Shown here: positions 1 through 7,722 of the stretch, piece by piece
Layout: each line of letters starts with the position of its first letter
How positions within the stretch are numbered: position 1 is the first letter of the stretch
Assembly: GCA_026389265.1 (NCBI GenBank)
Contig: JAPLIE010000152.1
Location: 1-50,208 of the forward strand
DNA length: 50,208 nucleotides
Source of the DNA: Cyanobacteriota bacterium
GTDB lineage: Bacteria; Cyanobacteriota; Cyanobacteriia; PCC-6307; Cyanobiaceae
Direction: 5' to 3'
Position numbers and translations under genes: made by a program
Notes under the pieces: model-generated
The model's database searches: none
Seen by the model: only the letters and a program-made list of their open reading frames with translations
What the model was told of the DNA's origin: nothing

Positions 1-207
1 CGCTTCGCTGGGCTCCTCACCGCCGGAGCGCATCGTGAGCTCCTCACGCAGCTCTTCCAGCGCCATCAGCTCCTGCACCTGACGCCCCAGGGTGATCTCC
101 TGCTCATGGCTCAGCAGAGGCACCCGACCGATGTCCCGCAGGTAGGAGCGCACAAGGTCGCCGTCAAGGGGCATGGCGGCGGTACCGGCCAAGGTCACGG
201 AGGGCAT
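1..207 (-). CDS. Group 2 RNA polymerase sigma-70 factor, N-terminal part (cut by window edge)
   Basis: The reverse strand reads MPLDGDLVRSYLRDIGRVPL and continues with LLSHEQEITLGRQVQELMALE. This is the sigma region 1.2 signature of cyanobacterial primary-like (group 2) sigma factors, which direct RNA polymerase to alternative promoter sets under stress, dark or nutrient shifts. Two in-frame ATG codons are available, at 207 and 174. The longer version adds 11 residues; the shorter begins right at the conserved block, so 174 is equally possible. Only about 58-69 residues are inside the window, and regions 2-4 lie outside it. The gene is divergent from the pseudouridine synthase gene, with about 160 bp between them that must hold both promoters. 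Which sigma paralogue this is cannot be decided from the fragment. Confidence 0.85.
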   Translation of the reverse strand, partial: MPSVTLAGTAAMPLDGDLVRSYLRDIGRVPLLSHEQEITLGRQVQELMALEELREELTMRSGGEEPSEA

Positions 208-364
208 TGCGGGAACAGCAGCAGCGATCGGTGAAAGACGGGTTAAGAAACCCTTTTGGTTCGTAATTTACCACCCTTTCCCGGAATCGATCCGACCTGG
301 ACCGTGAAATCGGAGCCGCTCCGGCTCAACCGGGCCAGCGCCAAGCGCCTGCCAGGGGACACTG

Positions 365-1132
365 GTGGCGACCTTCTCGGACGGGTCAATGCGTCCAGCT
401 CCCGAATCCGATCCGTTCGGTGCCGAACGGCTGCAGAAGCTGATCGCCGCCGCCGGGGTCTGCTCCCGCCGCCGGGCCGAAGAGCTGCTGCGGCAGGGCC
501 GGGTGCGTCTGAACGGCCGCGCTGCAACCCTCGGGGAGCGAGCGGATCCGGCCCGCGATCAGATCAGCATCGACGGCCGCCCTCTGGCGCCCCGGCCCGT
601 CTCGCTCACCCTGCTACTCCACAAGCCGGTCGGGGTGCTCTCCACGTGCCACGACCCCCAGGGACGACCGACGGTGATGGATCTGCTGCCGCCGGAGCTG
701 AGGCGGGGGCAGGGTCTCCATCCGGTAGGCCGGCTCGATGCCGACAGTCGCGGCGCCCTGCTGCTCAGCAACGACGGGGATCTGACCCTGCGGCTCACCC
801 ATCCCCGCTTCGGCCATCGCCGCACTTACCGGATCTGGATCGAGGGGCATCCGAGGCCGGCAACCCTGGAGCGCTGGGCCGCCGGGATCCCCCTCGATGG
901 CCATCGGTGCCAGCCGGTGCGGATCCGGCTACTCGAGGCCAGGGGGGAGAACACCCGGCTGGAGTTGGTGATGCTGGAGGGACGCAACCGGCAGATCCGC
1001 CGGACCGCCGAGCTGCTCGGCCATCCGGTCCTCGACCTCCAACGCGTGGCCATCGGTCCCCTGCGGCTGGCCGACCTGCCCGAGGGCAGCTGGCGCCGGG
1101 TGACACCCTGCGAAGTCCTTGGCCCAGACTGA
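365..1132 (+). CDS. Ribosomal large/small subunit pseudouridine synthase (RsuA/RluB family)
   Basis: This enzyme converts specific uridines in rRNA to pseudouridine during ribosome assembly. An S4 RNA-binding domain (about residues 22-52, with VCSRRRAEELLRQGRVRLNG) is followed by the catalytic domain. GRLDADSRG supplies the expected catalytic Asp at residue 125, and the family-typical LEGRNRQIRR lies near the C-terminus. The 255 residues fit the family. The start chosen is GTG at 365, preceded by an AGGGGA Shine-Dalgarno-like stretch 6 nt upstream; an ATG at 389 is the alternative. Whether the target is 23S (RluB/RluE) or 16S (RsuA) rRNA cannot be told from sequence alone. The gene is followed 23 bp later by the RodZ-like gene on the same strand, suggesting an operon. 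Confidence 0.9.
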   Translation: MATFSDGSMRPAPESDPFGAERLQKLIAAAGVCSRRRAEELLRQGRVRLNGRAATLGERADPARDQISIDGRPLAPRPVSLTLLLHKPVGVLSTCHDPQGRPTVMDLLPPELRRGQGLHPVGRLDADSRGALLLSNDGDLTLRLTHPRFGHRRTYRIWIEGHPRPATLERWAAGIPLDGHRCQPVRIRLLEARGENTRLELVMLEGRNRQIRRTAELLGHPVLDLQRVAIGPLRLADLPEGSWRRVTPCEVLGPD

Positions 1133-1155
1133 AGGGCCCCGCAAGGCTGGCTTCC

Positions 1156-2127
1156 TTGGTTCCGCCCCTACCCCCCGTCGCCGCCAGGCTGGCCCGGCGC
1201 CTGCAGCTGCCCCTGGCCGCTCCGGGACCGGCGGAACCCGCCAGCAGCGCCCCACTTGAGCTGGATCCGCTCCAGGAAGCGGGCCGTCAACTGCGGCTGG
1301 CCCGGGAAGCCCGGGGGCTCGGCCTGCGCCAGTTGGCCCAGGAAACCCGCATCAGCACCGCGGTGCTGGAGGCCCTGGAGCGGGGCTGGCGAGATCGGCT
1401 GCCGGAACGCACCTACCTGCGCACGATGATTCCCCTGCTGGAGCGCCACCTGGCGATGCCTACCGGCAGCCTCCAGCCCGTGGTGCCGCCCAACCCAAGG
1501 CAACTCAACGAGGGAGCGGTTGGCAAAGGCCGGCTACGGCGCTTCACGCCGGGTTCGATCGATGTGTTCACGAGCTGGCAGGCCACCCTGCTCTATGCCC
1601 TCCTCACCCTCGGGCTCATCCATCTGCTCAACCTCCAGCAATTCCAACTCGCCTCCCGGGGGATCCTCAGCACCCATCCCCTCCCGCCCCTGAAAGAGCC
1701 GGCAGCGGCGGCAGCAGCGTCCGCCCAAACGGGCGCCGAGCTGCTGGGGGCCTTCCCGGATCTACAGCCCATCAGCCAGGCCGCTTCGGGAAAGGGCCTG
1801 CGGCTGCTTCGCAAGCAAGCCCGCACCGGAGGGCCCGACCTCAGCCTGGGCATCCTGAACCTCACCACCCCCACCCCAACGCGGGTGGAGATCCGCAGCG
1901 ACCGGGGCGGCACCACCACCCTCAGCGGCGTGGAAGGGGAGCTGGCCCTGCCCGTGCTGCCCCCCTTCCGACTGACCCTCAGTCCGGAACCCCAAGGGGC
2001 AGCGGTGCGCTGGCGGGGAGCTGTTCTGGCTCCGCAGTCCGGTGAAGGAGGGACCTACGCCGTGCCACCGACCCAGGCCACCCCATCCACGGCCGGAGGG
2101 CGAGCTCCAGCTCCATCATCCCCGTGA
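1156..2127 (+). CDS. RodZ-like protein: N-terminal helix-turn-helix, single membrane segment, C-terminal extracytoplasmic domain
   Basis: RodZ proteins couple the cytoskeleton to cell-wall synthesis through a cytoplasmic HTH, one transmembrane helix and a periplasmic DUF4115-like domain. Here an XRE-type HTH is visible at about residues 42-75 (LRQLAQETRISTAVLEALE), followed by RTYLRTMIPLLERHL, and a hydrophobic segment at about 141-160 (WQATLLYALLTLGLIHLLNL). An Ala-rich linker and a beta-rich tail containing LNLTTPTPTRVEIRSD follow. The reading frame is open far upstream, but that part is antisense-like shadow over the pseudouridine synthase gene. No ATG is available, so TTG at 1156, with AAGG about 10 nt upstream, is the most plausible start. 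The domain order is clear; equivalence to RodZ is inferred, and many cyanobacteria carry such proteins without tested function. Confidence 0.7.
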   Translation: MVPPLPPVAARLARRLQLPLAAPGPAEPASSAPLELDPLQEAGRQLRLAREARGLGLRQLAQETRISTAVLEALERGWRDRLPERTYLRTMIPLLERHLAMPTGSLQPVVPPNPRQLNEGAVGKGRLRRFTPGSIDVFTSWQATLLYALLTLGLIHLLNLQQFQLASRGILSTHPLPPLKEPAAAAAASAQTGAELLGAFPDLQPISQAASGKGLRLLRKQARTGGPDLSLGILNLTTPTPTRVEIRSDRGGTTTLSGVEGELALPVLPPFRLTLSPEPQGAAVRWRGAVLAPQSGEGGTYAVPPTQATPSTAGGRAPAPSSP

Positions 2128-2142
2128 GAGCGCTGAGGGGAC

Positions 2143-3687
2143 TCATCCCTGGCCTTGCACCCCAGGAGCCCTGCCATAGCGAGCAGCCATGGCGCCGTAG
2201 CCGTGCACAGCCCCAGCGAGACGCTCCAGGGGGAGATCCAGACGCCAACTCCAGTTCCCCGAAGCCGTCCCAGGGGTATTGAAGCGGGCCCGATCATCGA
2301 GCTCTAGGAGATCTTGCACCGGCACCACCGCCAGATCGGCGCTCGAGGCGAGGGCCAGCTCCAGGAGCTGCCAGGAGGGGGAATGCACGCTTCCGCCCAC
2401 CAAGGACGCGAAGCGCCAGCGGGAGTCCTGATCGAGGCTGTTCCACCACCCAAGGCTGGTGGCGTTGTCATGGGTGCCGGTGTACACCACCCAGCGGCTA
2501 CCCAAGGTGTTGGCGGGGAGGTAGGGGTTGTCGGCCGCGCCATCGAAGGCGAACTGGAGCACCTTCATGCCCGGCAGCGCGAAGCGATCCCGCAAGGCCT
2601 CCACCGGCGGGGTGATCACCCCGAGGTCCTCCGCGATCATCGGCAAAATCCCACCGGGCAGGAGGCGGCCCCGGCGGCGACAGCGGCGGCGCAGCAGCTC
2701 CAGCAGCACCCCTCCCGGCGACGCGACCCACACCCCCGCCTCGGCGGTCCGGTCGGCCCCCGGCACGCACCAGAAGGCCTCAAGGGCGCGGAAATGGTCG
2801 AGGCGCAGCAGATCGAAGAGATCCAGCTGTCGGTCGAGACGCTCCAACCACCAGCGGAAGCCCCCCAGCCAGTGGCGCCACCAGCGATACACCGGCGTGC
2901 CCCAGAGCTGGCCGGTGGCGGAAAAGTAGTCGGGAGGCACACCGCTCTGGCTGACCAGCTGGCCATCGGGCCCCACGGTGAACAGCCCGGGCCGGCGCCA
3001 GACATCGGCACTGTCATGAGCGACATAGAAGGGCAGGTCGCCCAGCAGCCGCACCCCAGCCTGGCGGGCACGTTGCCGCAGGGCCTGCCATTGCTCCTGG
3101 AGCTGCCACTGCAAGAGGGCCTCGGCCAGCAACTCCTGACCCCGGTCCCGGATCTGTTCGGCAAGGGCACGCCGCTCCCGCCGCGCCAGGGGGCCGGGCC
3201 ACTCCCACCAGGGTCTGCCCTGCAGGTGGCGGCGAATCACCATGAACAGGCCGTGGTCGTCAAGCCAGGAGCGCTGCTGACGCCGCCAGCGCCGGAAGGC
3301 CTGCTGCCGCTCGGCCCCCTGGGAGGGCCAGTGGCGAGCCAGGGCAGCGGCGATCGCCTCGGAGCGGACCGTGGCCAGGGCCGGATCCAACCGTTCCGCA
3401 GAGCCGGAGGGGAGCTGGGCGTGGTCGCCGGAGCTGATCAGGCCGGCGGCGAGCAGGTCATCCGCATCGATCAGCCAGGGGTTGAGGGCGGATCCGCTTG
3501 GGGAGCTGTAGGGGGAGCCGGTGCCATCGGTGGGGGCCAGGGGAAGGAGCTGCCACACCCCCACCCCCTCCCTCCCGAGCAGATCGATCCAGGAGCGGGC
3601 GAAGGCTCCGAAGGTGCCGCTGCAAGGGGTGCCGGAAAAGGCGGTGGGATGGAACAACACGCCGCAGCCACGGTCTGAGGAACTCAC
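2143..3687 (-). CDS. malQ: 4-alpha-glucanotransferase (amylomaltase, disproportionating enzyme), GH77
   Basis: The enzyme transfers alpha-1,4-glucan segments between malto-oligosaccharides during glycogen breakdown. Counting from the GTG at 3687, the GH77 catalytic residues are visible: nucleophile Asp297 in LLRLDHFRALEAFW, acid/base Glu353 in MIAEDLG, and Asp407 in YTGTHDNAT. NPWLID and the GLFTVGPDGQ region are also family-typical. The 514 residues fit MalQ. The open frame extends 30 codons upstream, but the GTG at 3687 overlaps the stop of the preceding gene by 4 nt (GTGA), which strongly favours it. The gene is therefore probably co-transcribed and translationally coupled with the chlorophyll reductase gene upstream. 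It converges on the RodZ-like gene with a 15-bp gap. Confidence 0.95.
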   Translation of the reverse strand: MSSSDRGCGVLFHPTAFSGTPCSGTFGAFARSWIDLLGREGVGVWQLLPLAPTDGTGSPYSSPSGSALNPWLIDADDLLAAGLISSGDHAQLPSGSAERLDPALATVRSEAIAAALARHWPSQGAERQQAFRRWRRQQRSWLDDHGLFMVIRRHLQGRPWWEWPGPLARRERRALAEQIRDRGQELLAEALLQWQLQEQWQALRQRARQAGVRLLGDLPFYVAHDSADVWRRPGLFTVGPDGQLVSQSGVPPDYFSATGQLWGTPVYRWWRHWLGGFRWWLERLDRQLDLFDLLRLDHFRALEAFWCVPGADRTAEAGVWVASPGGVLLELLRRRCRRRGRLLPGGILPMIAEDLGVITPPVEALRDRFALPGMKVLQFAFDGAADNPYLPANTLGSRWVVYTGTHDNATSLGWWNSLDQDSRWRFASLVGGSVHSPSWQLLELALASSADLAVVPVQDLLELDDRARFNTPGTASGNWSWRLDLPLERLAGAVHGYGAMAARYGRAPGVQGQG

Positions 3688-4904
3688 GGTGTCGGCAGGG
3701 TGTAACGGGCCACGATGCGGCGGGCGAAGGCGGGAATGTGGCGCTCCACAAGCTCCGGGTGGTGGCGCTGAAGCCACAGGGCGTTGCGGGTGAAGTGGGA
3801 ATCGATCGAGAAACGGCCGTACTCCAAGCCTTTAGGCCCAAAGCGCTGCACGAAGAAGCCGATCACCTCCGCCAGCCAGAGGGGCAGTTTCACGGCCTTG
3901 TCGTAGGCGCCAATACCCTGCTGCACGGCGGCGCGGCGGTCGCCCCGGCTGGTCACCGCGGCGGTGTCGAGCTCGGCCTCCACCAGATCGAGCAGCCGCT
4001 GGCCACGGGGATTGCGAACGGTGATCAACTGGTGGCCGAATTCGGCACCCATGTAGCCCACCACCAGGTCGGCGCCGGCGTTGGTGTAGTCGAAGCAGCT
4101 CAGACAGCTGGGAGCAAACACATCCTTGAGGGCAGGGGTGTCGAGGCCGAAGAAAGGCACCGTCTCCTCGCAGCCGTCGGCATGCCGGAAGTGGATGCGA
4201 AAATCCTGCATGAATTCGTAATGCACCACCGTATCGGGAGAGCGGCTGGCGCTGTTCAGGAAAGTCTGCAGACCCTCGCGACTCACGTTGTCGACACAAG
4301 GCAGACCGAGCACATAGAGCTCCTCGAGCGGAAGGGTGGCCTGAACGGCCCGCAGGGCCTGCACCTGACAACCCACGCCGATGGCGAGCAGCCGGCGAAT
4401 ACCGCTGCCTGGCAGCTGCTCAAGCACCCGCAGGTTGGGGGAGAGGGTGGGCTTGTTCACCCGGGCCGCCAACACCTCGGCGGGGGTGCGCGCCAGTACG
4501 GGCACGGGTGTGAAGCGATCGTCGGGGCTCTGTTGGACGCACAGCACCGCATCCACCAGGCCGCTCTCTAGGGCCCGCACACCGAGGCGGCTCACGATGC
4601 CGCTCCACTGGGCGCCCTCAATCGGGGCGGCGAGTCGGGCGCTGAGCATGCGCTGCTGCACGCCGAAGTAAAGCTCGTCCTCGTTGTCAAGGTTGCGCGA
4701 GCGGCCATGGGCTTGGTGCTCCATCAACTCGAAGCGTTGCTCGAGGAAGGCGCAGGAGCTGCGCACGTAGGCCACCCAGCGGCTGTCGCAAAGGCCGCAC
4801 TGGCTGCAGAGATCCTTCGCCGGATAGGTGCTGCCGGGAGGAAGGGGCCGCGCCCGTTCATGGGGCAGGAGCGGGGACTGGGACGCGGACTGGGCGGCAG
4901 ACAA
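3684..4904 (-). CDS. bciB: Ferredoxin-dependent divinyl (proto)chlorophyllide 8-vinyl reductase, BciB / slr1923 type
   Basis: BciB reduces the 8-vinyl group of divinyl chlorophyllide to give monovinyl chlorophyll. It belongs to the FrhB family (F420-reducing hydrogenase beta subunit-like) and carries Fe-S clusters and flavin. An N-terminal Cys cluster LCSQCGLCDSR (Cys33, 36, 39) and a second CLSCFDYTN provide the cluster ligands. The motif VGCQVQALR and the region GYMGAEFGHQLITVRN are typical of cyanobacterial members. The length of 406 residues fits. No ATG is present near the N-terminus, so TTG at 4904 is the best available start. The assignment implies monovinyl chlorophyll, as in phycobilisome-containing Synechococcus and unlike Prochlorococcus. 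Related F420/FrhB-like proteins (for example hydroxymethyl chlorophyll reductase) are the main alternative. malQ follows with a 4-nt overlap. Confidence 0.85.
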   Translation of the reverse strand: MSAAQSASQSPLLPHERARPLPPGSTYPAKDLCSQCGLCDSRWVAYVRSSCAFLEQRFELMEHQAHGRSRNLDNEDELYFGVQQRMLSARLAAPIEGAQWSGIVSRLGVRALESGLVDAVLCVQQSPDDRFTPVPVLARTPAEVLAARVNKPTLSPNLRVLEQLPGSGIRRLLAIGVGCQVQALRAVQATLPLEELYVLGLPCVDNVSREGLQTFLNSASRSPDTVVHYEFMQDFRIHFRHADGCEETVPFFGLDTPALKDVFAPSCLSCFDYTNAGADLVVGYMGAEFGHQLITVRNPRGQRLLDLVEAELDTAAVTSRGDRRAAVQQGIGAYDKAVKLPLWLAEVIGFFVQRFGPKGLEYGRFSIDSHFTRNALWLQRHHPELVERHIPAFARRIVARYTLPTP

Positions 4905-5009
4905 AGGAGGGCCGGCGGATCACCACAATGCTCAACCTATCGGTCCCCGGGCGGGCCCAGCGGTCCATCGCTGGGTCAGAGTGGATCCCTCCTGGCCCTC
5001 ACCGGCTCC

Positions 5010-6047
5010 ATGCCTCCCCGCAGGGATTCCCCACCGTCCTCCCGAGCATCAAGCCAAAGTCGCGACAGCGGACGAACCCGGGGGGGCTCCAGCAAGGCCG
5101 CAGGTGCTCGGTGGCGATGGCCTGCTCTGCCGCGGCCGACGAAGGGAAACCTGGTCACGGGAGGTTTCCTGGTCCTGGGAGCGCTGGCTGGTTCCCTCCT
5201 GCTGGGGCTGGTCTGGCGTGAACCCGACCGGGCCGGTAGCGACAGCCCGGAGATCAGCCCCTCCACCCTGGCAGAGAAACCACGGCGGCCGATCACCGTG
5301 CTGGTGATCGGCCTGGATAGCGAGCGGATCGGTGATGCTGTGAACCATGCAGCCCCGGCGGGTCCCCCAGGAGCCGACGCCCTGCTGCTGGTGCGGGTGA
5401 ATCCCAAGGGCCCCCTTCAGGTTCTCAATCTTCCTGTGGAGCTGGCGGTGAGGATTCCAGGGTCGGCGGCGCCGGTGGGGTTGGGCGCCCTGTACCAGCG
5501 GGGCGGCGTAGCCCTGACCGCCGATGTGGTGCGGGAGCTGGTGGGTCTGGAGCCCCCGCGACCCGACCGCTATCTGGTGCTGCCCCGTTCCGCCCTGCGG
5601 CGCATCGTGGATCGGGTGGGGGGCCTGGAACTGAGCCCTCCCCAGGTCATGCGCTACCAGGACAAGGCCCAGAAATACAAGATCGATCTCCAAAGCGGTC
5701 TGCAGCGCCTGAACGGCAGCCAGGTGGAGCAGCTGGTGCGCTTCCGCGATCCCGGCCTAGGCGACTCCGGCCGCCGCATCGACCACCAGCTGGTGGAAAC
5801 AGGGCTGCGGGAGCGTTTCCGCCGCCCTGAACAGGTGTCCCAGCTGCCCGATCTGCTCCGCGATCTCCAGGGCCAGGTGGAAACCAACCTCTCGGCCCGG
5901 GAGAGCCTCAGCCTGCTGGCGGCAGGCCTTGACGACCAGCGACCGATCCAGTTCACGCGGCTGCCGCTCAAGCCGGCCAACAAGGACTTCGGCGGTCTGC
6001 GCCAGCTCGACGTCCCGCCCGACAAGGCGCTCTGGAAGACACCCTGA
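5010..6047 (+). CDS. LytR-CpsA-Psr (LCP) family cell-wall polymer transferase
   Basis: LCP enzymes attach polyprenyl-linked glycopolymers to the cell wall. The protein has a Ser/Arg/Pro-rich cytoplasmic tail (about residues 1-46), one membrane helix at about 48-69 (GNLVTGGFLVLGALAGSLLL), and an extracytoplasmic LCP domain starting near ITVLVIGLDSERIGD. Family features include ADALLLVRVNP, the stretch LNGSQVEQLVRFRD, and DSGRRIDHQ, corresponding to the conserved Arg/His-Gln motif that binds pyrophosphate. The start ATG at 5010 is the first one in the coding stretch. The gene is divergent from bciB (105 bp apart) and ends 5 bp from the convergent unknown gene at 6053. The length of 345 residues is a little short for the family but complete in motifs. 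Confidence 0.85.
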   Translation: MPPRRDSPPSSRASSQSRDSGRTRGGSSKAAGARWRWPALPRPTKGNLVTGGFLVLGALAGSLLLGLVWREPDRAGSDSPEISPSTLAEKPRRPITVLVIGLDSERIGDAVNHAAPAGPPGADALLLVRVNPKGPLQVLNLPVELAVRIPGSAAPVGLGALYQRGGVALTADVVRELVGLEPPRPDRYLVLPRSALRRIVDRVGGLELSPPQVMRYQDKAQKYKIDLQSGLQRLNGSQVEQLVRFRDPGLGDSGRRIDHQLVETGLRERFRRPEQVSQLPDLLRDLQGQVETNLSARESLSLLAAGLDDQRPIQFTRLPLKPANKDFGGLRQLDVPPDKALWKTP

Positions 6048-6052
6048 CCCCC

Positions 6053-6622
6053 TCAGGCCAGCCGGTCCCGCCACCGACTCCAGCTCAGCAGCAGCATGGC
6101 GGCAGGGTCGGCACCAGGATCCGCTCCCTCCGTATCGCCGAGCTGGCCCAGCCAGGGAAGTCGGTCCCGGCGCCGCGCCGAGGCGTCCCACCCCCCCCCC
6201 CACTGGAGCAGCCCCAATAGGGGCACGGACCAACGCTCCAGCAGAGCCGTCGCGGCGGCGGGAATGCCGGTGACGAGCTGCGCCTGATCCACCACCAGCA
6301 GAGTCGGCTGACGCCAGGCCCCGAGGGCCTCGGCCCAGCTGCCTTGGACCAGGGCAAGACCGGGGTCGAGGGGCAGGGGTGCAAGCCAGGGCCCGGACGC
6401 GGCTAGGAGGTCCGCCAGGGCCTGGGGCGGAGAATCCGGGCGTGAGATCGACCGCAGCGGTAGCCCAGTGGCCCGGGAGAGTCGCTGCGCCACCGCCGGC
6501 AGGAGCGCTGCGGGAGCCGCCGGATCGGAGGGAGTCCCGAGACACACCAGCACCAGACGGGGCTGGTGGGGGGCCTCACCGGTCGGGGGCGGTGCAACCC
6601 CAGGCTGAGCAGCGGGTAGCAA
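6053..6622 (-). CDS. Conserved-type hypothetical protein of about 189 residues
   Basis: I do not recognise a family. The protein is rich in Leu, Ala and Pro and looks soluble. It alternates hydrophobic strands (RLVLVCLG, PTLLVVDQAQLVTGIPAAA) with helices, as in an alpha/beta nucleotide-binding-like fold, but no P-loop is visible. The only available start is TTG at 6622. The gene contains an uninterrupted run of eleven G on its coding strand (6191-6201 on the plus strand are all C), read as Trp-Gly-Gly-Gly-Trp; a slip there would shift the frame. It is convergent with the LCP gene (5 bp) and divergent from prs (82 bp). The codon usage and the lack of stops over 190 codons in a gap otherwise without genes support it as real. 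Confidence 0.55.
   Translation of the reverse strand: MLPAAQPGVAPPPTGEAPHQPRLVLVCLGTPSDPAAPAALLPAVAQRLSRATGLPLRSISRPDSPPQALADLLAASGPWLAPLPLDPGLALVQGSWAEALGAWRQPTLLVVDQAQLVTGIPAAATALLERWSVPLLGLLQWGGGWDASARRRDRLPWLGQLGDTEGADPGADPAAMLLLSWSRWRDRLA
6191..6201. repeat. C11/G11 homopolymer inside a coding region
   Basis: Eleven consecutive C on the plus strand (G on the coding strand) lie inside the unknown gene at 6053-6622. Such tracts are prone to slipped-strand mispairing and to sequencing error, either of which would break the frame. Confidence 0.85.
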
Positions 6623-6704
6623 GGCAGCTGAAGCAAAGATTCGCGACCCGGAAGGGGCGGCTCACCCCTACCATCGCTGATGCGCCGCTTCGTTCGCGTT
6701 CGCC

Positions 6705-7712
6705 GTGACCACTTTCTCGACCGCAGAACGGGTGGAACCAGGCGAAGCCCAGGCCAACACCATGCAGGACACGCGCCGCCTCAGGCTGTTCAGCGGCAAT
6801 TCGAATCCCGAGCTGGCCCGCGAGATCGGGGCATACCTCGGTGTTCCAGATGGCCCCCGCGTGATCAAACGCTTTGCCGATGGCGAGCTCTATATCCAGA
6901 TCCAGGAGTCAATCCGAGGCTGTGATGTGTTTCTCATCCAGCCCACCTGCGCTCCGGTGAACGACCACCTGATGGAATTGCTGATCATGGTGGATGCCTG
7001 CCGGCGAGCCTCGGCTCGGCAGATCACCGCTGTGGTTCCGTACTACGGCTATGCCAGAGCCGACAGGAAAACCGCCGGGCGGGAATCGATCACCGCCAAA
7101 CTGGTGGCCAACTTACTCGTGAAGTCGGGGGTCGATCGGGTCTTGGCCATGGATCTTCACTCTTCGCAGATCCAGGGCTATTTCGATATCCCCTGTGACC
7201 ACATCTACGGTTCGCCAGTGCTGGTGGATTACCTCAGCTCCCGGAATCTCGAGCAGATGGTGGTGGTTTCACCCGATGTCGGTGGGGTGGCCCGTGCGCG
7301 GTCCTTCGCCAAGCAGATGCATGATGCCCCCTTGGCCATCATCGACAAGCGCCGCAGTGGTCACAACGTGGCCGAGAGTCTTACGGTGATCGGTGATGTG
7401 ACCGGCAAGACTGCGATCCTCATCGACGACATGATCGATACCGGCGGCACCATCTGCCAGGGGGCGAAGCTGTTGCGCCAGCGCGGAGCGGCCCGGGTGC
7501 TGGCCTGCGCCACCCATGCCGTGTTCTCTCCTCCCGCTGTGGAGCGGCTCTCTGAACCCGGTCTTTTCGAGGAGGTGGTGGTGACCAACAGCATTCCCAT
7601 GGTGCAGGAACGACGCTTCCCTCAACTGCGGGTGTTGTCCGTGGCCAACATGCTGGGGGAGGCTATCTGGCGCATTCACGAGGAGAGCTCCGTGAGTTCG
7701 ATGTTCCGCTGA
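6705..7712 (+). CDS. prs: Ribose-phosphate pyrophosphokinase (PRPP synthetase)
   Basis: Prs makes 5-phosphoribosyl-1-pyrophosphate from ribose 5-phosphate and ATP for nucleotide, histidine, tryptophan and NAD synthesis. Visible landmarks are LRLFSGNSNPELAREIGAYL at the start of the conserved region, the divalent-cation site MDLHSSQIQGYFDIP, the flexible-loop region YARADRKTAGRESITAKL and the PRPP-binding loop ILIDDMIDTGGTI. The 335 residues include an N-terminal extension of about 20 residues if the GTG at 6705 is used; ATG at 6762 is the alternative start and would match the usual 310-320-residue length. The next gene starts 11 bp downstream on the same strand, but that one encodes a secreted hydrolase with no obvious metabolic link. 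Confidence 0.97.
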   Translation: MTTFSTAERVEPGEAQANTMQDTRRLRLFSGNSNPELAREIGAYLGVPDGPRVIKRFADGELYIQIQESIRGCDVFLIQPTCAPVNDHLMELLIMVDACRRASARQITAVVPYYGYARADRKTAGRESITAKLVANLLVKSGVDRVLAMDLHSSQIQGYFDIPCDHIYGSPVLVDYLSSRNLEQMVVVSPDVGGVARARSFAKQMHDAPLAIIDKRRSGHNVAESLTVIGDVTGKTAILIDDMIDTGGTICQGAKLLRQRGAARVLACATHAVFSPPAVERLSEPGLFEEVVVTNSIPMVQERRFPQLRVLSVANMLGEAIWRIHEESSVSSMFR

Positions 7713-7722
7713 CCCAGGCTGC

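Noticed and set aside
256-1155. Upstream extension of the RodZ-like frame
   Set aside because: Overlaps the pseudouridine synthase gene in another frame; translation is Arg/Pro/Ala low complexity.
2314-3678. 454-codon plus-strand ORF over malQ
   Set aside because: Antisense shadow of a gene with all GH77 catalytic motifs; the translation is low-complexity Gly/Gln/Pro without family features.
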